DNA from: Achromobacter sp.
GTDB lineage: Bacteria; Pseudomonadota; Gammaproteobacteria; Burkholderiales; Burkholderiaceae_B
Direction: 5' to 3'
Length of the DNA stretch: 6,829 bases
Assembly (NCBI GenBank): GCA_003454835.1
Contig: DMTA01000228.1
Location: forward strand, 1-6,829
The position numbers and the translations under genes are program-made. Shown one piece after another: positions 1-5,777 of the stretch. The stretch's first letter is position 1. The number at the start of each line of letters is the position of its first letter. The notes under the pieces were generated by a model, which searched no databases, was not told the DNA's origin, and was given only the letters and a program-made list of their open reading frames with translations.

Positions 1-69
1 CCCGCCGTCTCTGCCGGCGCCGAGGTTGCCGACCCGCGGCGCGGCGCCGCCAAGGAGGCGCTAGCATGA
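1..69 (+). CDS. 3' end of an unidentified upstream gene (5' truncated by window edge)
   Basis: Frame 1 is open from the first base and ends at the TGA at 67-69, giving about 22 residues that end in GAAKEALA. Its stop overlaps the ATG of the next gene in an ATGA arrangement, a common sign of translational coupling within an operon. The tail is alanine-rich and hydrophilic and carries no recognisable motif. In tripartite tricarboxylate (Tct) operons the gene just before tctA is usually the small membrane subunit tctB or the binding protein tctC, so one of these is a reasonable guess, but the visible residues do not show it. The frame shared with the permease is also open here, so a longer permease start is formally possible, but the strong ribosome binding site at 52-58 argues against it. 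Confidence 0.45.
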   Translation, partial: PAVSAGAEVADPRRGAAKEALA

Positions 70-1451
70 GCCCCGAACTGCTTGAACAAATCATGGTGGC
101 CGCGGGCATGGGCCTGTTGGGCGCAGTCGTGTTTGCCGCCATCGGCCTGGTGTCCGGCACCGACGAAACCACGACGCTCGCGCCGCTGACGCTGCTGGTG
201 GTGCTGCTGGGCGTGCCGCCCGCCGGCGTCTTCACGTTCTTTCTGGCGGGCGCGGTGGCCAAGCACATGACGCACGCCGTGCCGACCGCGCTGCTGGGTA
301 TCCCGGGCGACACGCTGGCCACCCCGCTGCTGCAGGACGCGAATATGCTGCGCAAGCTGGGCGTGCCGCACATTGCGCTGCGCAAAATGGTGTCCGGCGC
401 CATCGTCGCCGCCTTTGTGGCGGTGCCGCTGGCGGTGCTGTTCGCTGTGTTGCTGGCCCCGTTCGGCGCCGCCATCACCAAGTCGGCCCCGTGGATCTTC
501 CTGGCGGCCGCCTTGCTGATTGCGTACTTTTCCGCGGGACGCTGGGCGGCCGTGGCGCTGCTGGTGCCGTTTGTCATGGTCATCATTGCGCTGCAAAGCC
601 TGACGGCCAAGTACGGCGTCAAGCTCAGCATCAGCTACTTCCTGGGCATCGCCATCGGACCGCTGATCGCCGACCTGTTTACCGTGCTGTCGCCCCAAGG
701 CCGCGGCAAGATGATGCGCGACAAGGTCCGCACGTTTTCGCTGGCGCCTGACGTGAAGGGCTGGTCGGGCTACTTTCCGAACCCGCTGAAAGTCATGGAC
801 CGGGTGCAGACGCGCTGGACGCTTGCCACGGCGGCAGTATCCAGCGCCACCTTCGTGTTCAGCCCGGTCGCCATGACCGTCGTGCTGGGCGAATTGGTGG
901 GCTCGCGCATCAAGCATGCCTATCACCGGCTGACCACGGTGCTCAGCGCACGCAACGGCGTGACCGAGGCCACCTACATCGCCGAGGCGCTGATTCCGCT
1001 GATCGCCTTCGGCCTGCCCTTGAGCCCCGTGGCGGCAGGACCGGCGGCGCCGCTCTTTAACGCCCCGCCGCGCTTCACGGTAGATTCGGCAACGGGCCAG
1101 ACGCACAACCTGCACAACCTGCTGAACCACTGGGAATTCCTGGGTTACGGCATGCTGGCGGTGCTGCTGGCGGCAGTGGTGTCCTACCCCTTCGCCATGA
1201 ACTTCGCGCGCCGCGCCGCGCTGTTCGTGTCGCGCCGCGTCAGCCACGAAGCGATCATTGCCACGTTTGTCGGCCTGATCATCGTGATCAGCGTCTGGGA
1301 AGGCCAATTCCTGGGCCTGCTCGTCATCCTGACCATGGGCCTGATCGGCGGCCTGCTGTCGCGCCTGTTCGGCTTCAATACCGGCGTGCAGTTCATGGGC
1401 TACTACACCGCCGTGCTGTCCGTGCCGGCGATCGTCAAGCTGCTGGGATAA
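66..1451 (+). CDS. TctA-family tripartite tricarboxylate transporter permease (divergent)
   Basis: This is a 461-residue, very hydrophobic inner-membrane protein of the TctA/DUF112 family (PF01970), the large permease subunit of binding-protein-dependent, ion-driven carboxylate importers. Family features are a first hydrophobic block at about 8-64, the conserved loop TALLGIPGD at 74-82 followed by a charged stretch containing LRKLG at 95-99, further helices at about 108-135, 141-178 and 188-208, a basic cytoplasmic linker at 210-250, and a second-half block with the equivalent re-entrant motif (IAEALIPLIAFGLPLSPVAAG, 305-325). More helices follow at about 358-378, 396-410 and 415-435. It is slightly short of the roughly 500 residues usual for TctA, and the proline-glycine signature normally found in the first loop is replaced by SGTDETTT (30-37). 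The start is supported by AAGGAGG at 52-58, seven bases before ATG. The stop overlap with the preceding gene suggests an operon, and a strong hairpin follows the stop. The substrate cannot be read from the sequence; organic acids are the family norm. Confidence 0.85.
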   Translation: MSPELLEQIMVAAGMGLLGAVVFAAIGLVSGTDETTTLAPLTLLVVLLGVPPAGVFTFFLAGAVAKHMTHAVPTALLGIPGDTLATPLLQDANMLRKLGVPHIALRKMVSGAIVAAFVAVPLAVLFAVLLAPFGAAITKSAPWIFLAAALLIAYFSAGRWAAVALLVPFVMVIIALQSLTAKYGVKLSISYFLGIAIGPLIADLFTVLSPQGRGKMMRDKVRTFSLAPDVKGWSGYFPNPLKVMDRVQTRWTLATAAVSSATFVFSPVAMTVVLGELVGSRIKHAYHRLTTVLSARNGVTEATYIAEALIPLIAFGLPLSPVAAGPAAPLFNAPPRFTVDSATGQTHNLHNLLNHWEFLGYGMLAVLLAAVVSYPFAMNFARRAALFVSRRVSHEAIIATFVGLIIVISVWEGQFLGLLVILTMGLIGGLLSRLFGFNTGVQFMGYYTAVLSVPAIVKLLG

Positions 1452-1462
1452 AAACGTGACGG

Positions 1463-1492
1463 ATGGGCGGGGGCTGTCCAGCCCCCGCCCAT
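1463..1492 (+). terminator. Perfect 13-bp GC-rich hairpin after the permease gene
   Basis: ATGGGCGGGGGCT (1463-1475) and its exact reverse complement (1480-1492) flank a four-base GTCC loop, 11 bases after the permease stop. Stability and position fit transcription termination or 3'-end protection of the permease mRNA. Only two T residues follow the stem region, so it is not a classical intrinsic terminator with a U-tract. It may work together with Rho, or stabilise the 3' end. It also separates the permease unit from the flavoprotein gene downstream. Confidence 0.6.
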
Positions 1493-1542
1493 TGCCGCGC
1501 CACTTGATCCTTCGCAAGGCGGCGCTCCCCACGTTGCTCTAG

Positions 1543-1564
1543 CCTCTGCTCTCTTGACCAGAGG
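1543..1564 (+). promoter_or_regulatory. Small leader hairpin that can pair the ribosome binding site
   Basis: CCTCTG (1543-1548) is the exact reverse complement of CAGAGG (1559-1564), separated by ten bases. An alternative smaller pairing, CTCT (1551-1554) with AGAG (1560-1563), uses the same right arm. The right arm overlaps the start of the ribosome binding site of the next gene (1561-1568), so folding would partly hide it. A six-base stem can occur by chance, so any role in translation control is inference. Confidence 0.25.
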
Positions 1565-1568
1565 AAAG
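1561..1568 (+). promoter_or_regulatory. Ribosome binding site that fixes the flavoprotein start at 1578
   Basis: GAGGAAAG lies nine bases before the ATG at 1578. The upstream in-frame TTG at 1554 would place this purine run inside the coding sequence and has no comparable site before it. The ATG also begins the segment leading directly into the conserved flavin-binding QGGMG, so 1578 is the preferred start. Confidence 0.7.
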
Positions 1569-1577
1569 ACTCATATC

Positions 1578-2735
1578 ATGACGTGGTTCAAATCACTCAC
1601 CCTCGCCGGACGCGAGTTGCTGCCCATCGTGCAGGGCGGCATGGGCGTCGGGGTATCCGCCCATCGCCTGGCCGGCGCAGTTGCCAGCCAGAACGCCGTG
1701 GGCACCATTGCCAGCGTCGATTTGCGCCATCACCACGCCGATCTCGTGGAAAGAACTGAAAAATGCAATGACCGCGACACGATCGACACCGCCAATCGCG
1801 AGGCCCTGCATCGCGAAGTCCGCGCCGCGCTTGAAACCGCGCAAGGCCGCGGCCTGGTGGCGGTAAACGTCATGAAAGCCGTGCGCGACCACCCCGCGCT
1901 GGTGCGCCAGGCCTGCGAAAGCGGCGCCGAAGCGATCGTCATGGGCGCCGGCCTGCCGCTCGATCTGCCCGAAATGACGGCCGACTTCCCCAAAGTCGCG
2001 CTGGTGCCCATTCTTTCCGAGGCCCGCGGCGTCGCCGCCGTACTGAAGAAATGGATGAAAAAAGGTCGACTGGCCGACGCCGTCGTCATCGAACACCCCG
2101 GTTATGCGGGCGGCCACCTGGGCGCGGCACGGCTCGACGACATGCACAGCGAACGTTTCGATTTCAAAAAGGTGCTGGCCGATTGCCACGCCCTTTTCAC
2201 TGAACTGCAACTGGGCCGCGATGCGCCCCGCCTGATCGTCGCCGGCGGTGTCGGCAGCCACGAACAGGTCCGCCACTGGCTCGGCAACGGCGCCGATGGC
2301 GTGCAGGTCGGCACCGCATTCGCCGTCACCCACGAGGGCGACGCCCACGAAAACTTCAAGCGCGTCCTCATCGACGCAGACCCCGCCGAACTGGCGGAAT
2401 TCACCAGCGTGGCCGGTCTGCCGGCACGAGCGGTCGCCACGCCGTGGCTGACACGCTACCTGCGCCAGGAAGGCACGCTGCAAGCCAACACCCGCGCCGA
2501 TCCGCGCCGCTGCAGCCAGCGCATGGATTGCCTGACGCAATGCGGCCTGCGCGACGGCATCGCCAAATTCGGGCAATTCTGCATCGACCTGAAGCTGGCG
2601 GCCGCCATGCGAGGCGAAGTCAGCCGCGGTCTTTTCTTCCGCGGCGCCTCCAAACTGCCGTTCGGCAGTGCCATGCGCTCCGTGCGCGAACTGATGGACT
2701 ATCTGCTGCACGGCGAGATGCCCGCCGCGGCATAG
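1578..2735 (+). CDS. Nitronate monooxygenase (2-nitropropane dioxygenase) family flavoprotein
   Basis: The 385-residue product is predicted to be a cytoplasmic FMN-dependent TIM-barrel enzyme of the NPD/nitronate monooxygenase family (PF03060), whose characterised members oxidise alkyl nitronates or act as NAD(P)H-dependent flavin oxidoreductases. Visible motifs are QGGMG near the N-terminus (19-23, FMN binding), HPGYAGGHLG at 173-182 with the family's conserved histidine at 180, IVAGGVGS at 220-227, and GADGVQVGTAF at 238-248 (phosphate-binding end of the barrel). After the barrel comes an extension with four cysteines (312, 318, 322, 335; spacing C-x5-C-x3-C-x12-C), which the short, well-studied bacterial enzymes do not need. 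The gene stands alone: the permease hairpin lies upstream, and it converges on the HAD gene with only 13 bases between stops. Homologues are routinely annotated as nitronate monooxygenase, but activity on nitronates is not proven by family membership, and a general enoyl or quinone reductase role is possible. Confidence 0.85.
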   Translation: MTWFKSLTLAGRELLPIVQGGMGVGVSAHRLAGAVASQNAVGTIASVDLRHHHADLVERTEKCNDRDTIDTANREALHREVRAALETAQGRGLVAVNVMKAVRDHPALVRQACESGAEAIVMGAGLPLDLPEMTADFPKVALVPILSEARGVAAVLKKWMKKGRLADAVVIEHPGYAGGHLGAARLDDMHSERFDFKKVLADCHALFTELQLGRDAPRLIVAGGVGSHEQVRHWLGNGADGVQVGTAFAVTHEGDAHENFKRVLIDADPAELAEFTSVAGLPARAVATPWLTRYLRQEGTLQANTRADPRRCSQRMDCLTQCGLRDGIAKFGQFCIDLKLAAAMRGEVSRGLFFRGASKLPFGSAMRSVRELMDYLLHGEMPAAA

Positions 2736-2748
2736 GTCGGCAGCCCCC

Positions 2749-3417
2749 TCAGATGATCTCCGGCAGGCGCCGCAGATCATCGATCACTTCAAAGGCGCCC
2801 TCGTCCAGCAACCGCTGCCGCTGTTGCGGTCCGTTGTGCGAGGCGCCCACAAATCCCACCGCCCGCATGCGCGCCGCGCGGGCAGCGCGCACACCCGGCA
2901 CGCTGTCCTCGACCACGACGCAGTCCAGCACCGCGGCCCGCATCTGCCGCGCCGCGTACAGGAACACATCCGGCGCCGGCTTGCCCTTGGCCACCTGCGC
3001 CGTGCTGAACACATTGGGCGCAAACGTCTCCCACAGACCCACTATCTTGAGTGCGGCCTCCAGCTTGGCCGGCATGCTGCTGGACGCGACGCACAGGTCC
3101 AACCCGCGTTCCTTCAATACCTTCAGCGTCTCGTGTACGTGCGGCAAGGGGCGCAGTTCGGAGCGGAACGTGCGCTCGAGCCGATCGGCATACTGGCCCG
3201 CGAAACCCTCGGGCAGCGAGCAGGCGTGCTCCGCCTGCAACGTGCGCCACATGTCCACATCCGGAATGCCGGCAAAGCGCAGGGCGGCCTCTTCGGGCGT
3301 GATGGCGATGCCATGCTCGGCCAGGGCGCTGGACTGGGCGCGCGCGGCGATGATTTCGCTGTCGATCAGGACGCCATCGCAATCAAAGATGACCAGGCGC
3401 GGGGCGGACGTGTGCAT
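2749..3417 (-). CDS. HAD superfamily (subfamily IA) hydrolase, phosphatase or phosphomutase-like
   Basis: The 222-residue product carries all four HAD motifs in order: motif I FDCDGVLIDSE (11-21) with nucleophile D12 and acid/base D14; motif II in VASSS (110-114); motif III lysine K146 in GKPAPD; and motif IV VEDSVPG (169-175) with metal-binding acids E170 and D171. A helical C1 cap lies between motif I and about residue 85. This is the layout of small-molecule phosphatases and beta-phosphoglucomutases such as Gph, YieH and PgmB, which act on sugar phosphates or phosphoglycolate in the cytoplasm; the exact substrate cannot be read. The start at 3417 has GGAGGT at 3426-3421, four bases before ATG. 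Longer in-frame starts would run into the MFS gene upstream and are rejected. It lies 118 bases downstream of the MFS gene on the same strand, so it could be co-transcribed with it or use a promoter in that gap. Confidence 0.87.
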   Translation of the reverse strand: MHTSAPRLVIFDCDGVLIDSEIIAARAQSSALAEHGIAITPEEAALRFAGIPDVDMWRTLQAEHACSLPEGFAGQYADRLERTFRSELRPLPHVHETLKVLKERGLDLCVASSSMPAKLEAALKIVGLWETFAPNVFSTAQVAKGKPAPDVFLYAARQMRAAVLDCVVVEDSVPGVRAARAARMRAVGFVGASHNGPQQRQRLLDEGAFEVIDDLRRLPEII

Positions 3418-3444
3418 GGAACCTCCAACGTGTTTGGTCGCTCC

Positions 3445-3470
3445 ATGATAGGCCAGCGCGGTTACCGCGC
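3445..3470 (-). promoter_or_regulatory. Possible HAD promoter element with a 15-bp palindrome
   Basis: On the minus strand TATCAT (3450-3445; five of six bases match the -10 consensus) lies 27 bases before the HAD start. Just upstream is GCGCGGTTACCGCGC (3456-3470), a perfect seven-base inverted repeat around one central base. A site in the promoter spacer is a typical repressor operator position, but no good -35 element is visible and short GC palindromes are common in this composition. The one-base centre makes an RNA hairpin with the full stem impossible. Confidence 0.25.
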
Positions 3471-3535
3471 CATTCCCGCCCGATGACCGACGGCGGGTGA
3501 CCGGCAGCGCCCTTCGCGCGGGCTTCCGGGTCTTG

Positions 3536-4738
3536 TCAAAAATTCGTGCCTCCGACACGGCGCAGCCGCCAGGCAACGGCCACGCCAGCCAGGCCCGCCG
3601 CCGCCACGATGATCGACGCGGAGGTCCAGCCAAAACGATCGATGGCGCCGCCCACCGCCACCGGCCCGATCACCTGCCCCAGATTGCTGCCCTGCATCAC
3701 CAGCCCCACCGACGCCGCAGTCAGCGCCGGACGCGGAGCCACCAGCGGCGCGGTGCCAAGCAGCGTCGCGGGAATCAACCCACCCACGGCCGAGAAAAGC
3801 ACGCACAGCAGAAAAGTGGTCATCGCGGGCAGCGCCGAACCGAAGATCAGCAGCGACACGGCCGCCATCACCGCGCTGGCGCAGGCAATCAGCGTGGAAC
3901 GCCGCCACCCGCGCGCAAGCAACACGCCCGCGCCCAGATTGCCCACCACGTTGGCGGCGCTGGCGATGGCGCTGTACAACCCGGCCGCGGCGAGCGTCAG
4001 TCCCAATTGCTCCATGAGCAGCACGGGCAGGAACGTGAACAGCGCGAAGAACATCAGGCTGTAAAGCGTGAAGGACACCGCCAGCAGCATCGGTCCGGCG
4101 GCGCCCATGGTGTCGACGGTGTCCTGGCGCAGCCCCTGCCACGACAGGGCTGCGCCGCCAGGCGTGGGCGGCGCCAGCACGACAATGCTGCACAGCGACA
4201 CGCCCGCCGCGACGCCCGCGCACCACCAATAGGCGTGCCAATCGTCGAACGCCTGCGACGCAAGCATGGCAATTGCCATCCCGGCCGGCATGTAGCAGCT
4301 CCAGAGCGCAAAGGCGAAGTCGCGCCTGCCGCCGGCGACGATACGCTGCAGCGCGGCGGGACCCGCCACCGTGATCATCAGGAAACCCAGTCCCTCGATC
4401 ACCCGTGAGCCGAGCAGCACGGCATAACCGGGCGCCAGCGCGCCCACCGCCGTGCCCGCCGCCGTCGCCGCCAAGCCCAGTATCAGCATGCGCCGGGCGC
4501 CAAAGCGCGCGATCACCCCGCCCGCCGCGATGCCGCCCACCATGCCCAGTATCGAAAACACCGCCGTCAGCGTCCCGATGGAGGCCAGATCCAGCCCCAT
4601 ATCCTTGCGCAGCAGCGGCGCGGCGATGATGACCTTGCCCACTTGCAACGCCGCCACGATGCCCGCGCCCACGATGGAAAGCACCGCGCCCCAATGACGC
4701 TGCACCGCCATACTCTCCGCCCCTTCCACCTTGTCCAT
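3536..4738 (-). CDS. Major facilitator superfamily (MFS) transporter
   Basis: This is a 400-residue inner-membrane protein with hydrophobic segments compatible with the usual 12 helices in two six-helix halves, separated by a hydrophilic loop at about 190-210. The loop between helices 2 and 3 carries motif A in the form GGVIARFGARR (73-83). Helix 4 holds a motif-B-like R-x2-E-G-x-G (R112 to G118). The second half has the related but weaker GAGVLLARGWRR (269-280). It moves a small solute using the proton gradient; whether it imports or exports, and what, is unknown. The start at 4738 has a weak GAGGG before it. A second ATG at 4711 (residue 10) is preceded by a purine-rich run and could be the true start, giving 391 residues. 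It is divergent from a LysR-type regulator whose probable binding sites lie in the shared gap, which makes it the likely regulated target. Confidence 0.85.
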   Translation of the reverse strand: MDKVEGAESMAVQRHWGAVLSIVGAGIVAALQVGKVIIAAPLLRKDMGLDLASIGTLTAVFSILGMVGGIAAGGVIARFGARRMLILGLAATAAGTAVGALAPGYAVLLGSRVIEGLGFLMITVAGPAALQRIVAGGRRDFAFALWSCYMPAGMAIAMLASQAFDDWHAYWWCAGVAAGVSLCSIVVLAPPTPGGAALSWQGLRQDTVDTMGAAGPMLLAVSFTLYSLMFFALFTFLPVLLMEQLGLTLAAAGLYSAIASAANVVGNLGAGVLLARGWRRSTLIACASAVMAAVSLLIFGSALPAMTTFLLCVLFSAVGGLIPATLLGTAPLVAPRPALTAASVGLVMQGSNLGQVIGPVAVGGAIDRFGWTSASIIVAAAGLAGVAVAWRLRRVGGTNF

Positions 4739-4767
4739 CCCGCCCTCGCTATCGCCAAGATTCCGGC

Positions 4768-4796
4768 ATCATGCCGCGCAAAATTGATTCTGCGAA
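4768..4796 (-). promoter_or_regulatory. Candidate sigma-70 promoter for the MFS gene
   Basis: Reading the minus strand, TTCGCA (4796-4791) and CATGAT (4773-4768) each match four of six consensus bases and are exactly 17 bases apart. The predicted transcription start is near 4761, leaving a leader of about 23 bases. The elements are weak, as is usual for promoters needing a LysR activator, and the -35 element lies inside the second dyad described below. Confidence 0.35.
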
Positions 4797-4803
4797 GTGA
4801 TAA
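4784..4803. promoter_or_regulatory. Secondary, degenerate LysR-type box (probable activation site)
   Basis: TTGATT (4784-4789), nine bases, then GATAA (4799-4803) repeats the plan of the strong dyad located 33 bases away, with the same nine-base spacing and T-N11-A core (T4788, A4800). It overlaps the candidate -35 element of the MFS promoter and is centred about 33 bases before the predicted start, where the weaker activation half-site of LysR-type systems normally lies. The match is imperfect in the right half, so it is a prediction. Confidence 0.4.
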
Positions 4804-4816
4804 CCTTTCGACGTTC

Positions 4817-4837
4817 TTGATCGAACGAATAGATCAA
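4817..4837. promoter_or_regulatory. LysR-type regulator recognition box, TTGATC-N9-GATCAA
   Basis: TTGATC (4817-4822) and GATCAA (4832-4837) form a perfect six-base inverted repeat with nine bases between, containing the classical T-N11-A core (T4821, A4833). It lies about 66 bases before the predicted MFS transcription start, the usual position of the primary recognition site, and 8 to 28 bases before the regulator's own ATG. The same regulator could therefore activate the transporter and repress itself. The pattern is seen directly; the binding protein is inferred from gene order. Confidence 0.6.
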
Positions 4838-4844
4838 CCTGCCC

Positions 4845-5777
4845 ATGATTGACGCGCTGACCCTGGACCAACTGCGAGTGTTCGCTGCCGTCGCGGACGC
4901 CGGAAGCTTTCGCGCGGCAGCCCGCCGCTTGTCCCGCGTGCAGTCCGCCGTCAGCCACGCGATTGCCAACATCGAGGCGCAACTGGGCGTGCCGCTGTTC
5001 GACCGTACCGGCCATCGGCCCGTCATGACCCCGCAGGGCCAGGCGCTGCTTGCCAATGCCCGCGACATCCTGCTGCGGGTCGATGCCATGCGCGCCCGGG
5101 CGCAGGGTCTGGGCGAAGGCGTGGAGCTGGAACTTTCCCTGGTGGTGGATACGCTCTTTTCGATCGAGCGGGTCGGCACGGCGCTGAACCACATGCGCGC
5201 GGCTTACCCCTCGGTGGCGATGCGGGTATCGGTGCTGCCGCTGGGCGGTCCAGTCGAGGCACTGCTGGCCGGCACGCACACGCTGGGCATTCTTGCGGGC
5301 GAGCATTTCCGGCATCCGCGCATTTCGGTGCAGGCGCTTGGCGCCATCCAGATGGTGGCCGTCGTCGGCGCTTCTCATCCCCTGGCGCAGAACGCGCGCG
5401 ACGGCCGCGTGGTCACGGCGTCGGACATCGCAGATCACCTTCAGATCGTCCAATCCGATCCCTCGCCGCTGTCGGAGGGCCGCGACTTCGCCGTGCTGTC
5501 GCCGCAGACCTGCCGCGTCAGCGGCCAGGACACCAAGCACGCGTTGATTCTGTCCGGGCTGGGCTGGGGCCGGCTGCCGCTGTGGCAGGTGGAGCGCGAT
5601 CTGGCCGAACGCCGCCTGCTGCGCGTCCCCACCGCCAGCCTGGGCCGCGATAGCCAGATCACCACCGAAACCTATCTTGCGCACCGCATCGACCGGCCGC
5701 TGGGGCCGGCTGCGCGCGCCCTGGCTGCGGCGCTGCACGCGGGCATTCAACCCGGCGACCTGGGCGGCTGCGCGTAG
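4845..5777 (+). CDS. LysR-type transcriptional regulator
   Basis: The 310-residue product has the standard LysR architecture. An N-terminal winged helix-turn-helix occupies about 5-64, with LDQLRVFAAVADAGSF at the start and VQSAVSHAIANIEAQLGVPLF (32-52) as recognition helix and following segment. A linker helix follows at about 65-90, then a periplasmic-binding-protein-like effector domain from about 94 to 298. Length matches the family norm of about 300. No clear Shine-Dalgarno sequence precedes the ATG at 4845; the only structure there is the TTGATC dyad, which ends eight bases before the start and could affect both transcription and translation. It is divergent from the MFS gene, the classical position for a regulator of that neighbour, responding to the transported compound or a related metabolite. 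Its last 31 bases overlap the 3' end of the DUF169 gene on the other strand. Confidence 0.9.
   Translation: MIDALTLDQLRVFAAVADAGSFRAAARRLSRVQSAVSHAIANIEAQLGVPLFDRTGHRPVMTPQGQALLANARDILLRVDAMRARAQGLGEGVELELSLVVDTLFSIERVGTALNHMRAAYPSVAMRVSVLPLGGPVEALLAGTHTLGILAGEHFRHPRISVQALGAIQMVAVVGASHPLAQNARDGRVVTASDIADHLQIVQSDPSPLSEGRDFAVLSPQTCRVSGQDTKHALILSGLGWGRLPLWQVERDLAERRLLRVPTASLGRDSQITTETYLAHRIDRPLGPAARALAAALHAGIQPGDLGGCA

Noticed and set aside
41..50. Palindrome GCGGCGCCGC just before the permease ribosome binding site
   Set aside because: It is inside the coding end of the upstream gene, and a ten-base GC palindrome is expected by chance in this composition.
1554..1577. TTG start adding eight residues to the flavoprotein, or TTGACC here as a -35 element
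   Set aside because: The ribosome binding site 1561-1568 would fall inside the coding region. As a promoter, no -10 element lies at a suitable distance downstream before the ATG.
1593..2780. Antisense open frame of 395 codons across the flavoprotein gene
   Set aside because: It mirrors the strongly motif-supported plus-strand gene. Its translation is rich in Ala, Gly, His and Arg, carries no recognised domain, and is explained by high GC at third codon positions suppressing stops.
2444..3448. Plus-strand open frame of 334 codons across the end of the flavoprotein and the HAD gene
   Set aside because: It overlaps two genes with clear catalytic motifs and has low-complexity Arg/Ser/Ala composition.
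3418..3633. N-terminal extension of the HAD protein by 72 residues
   Set aside because: It would overlap the 3' end of the MFS gene, is arginine-rich and unlike the family, and the ATG at 3417 has a good ribosome binding site immediately before motif I.
3462..4694. Minus-strand open frame of 410 codons overlapping the MFS gene in another frame
   Set aside because: Its translation is a repetitive Gly/Arg/Ala-rich sequence with no family match, whereas the competing frame has MFS helices and motif A.
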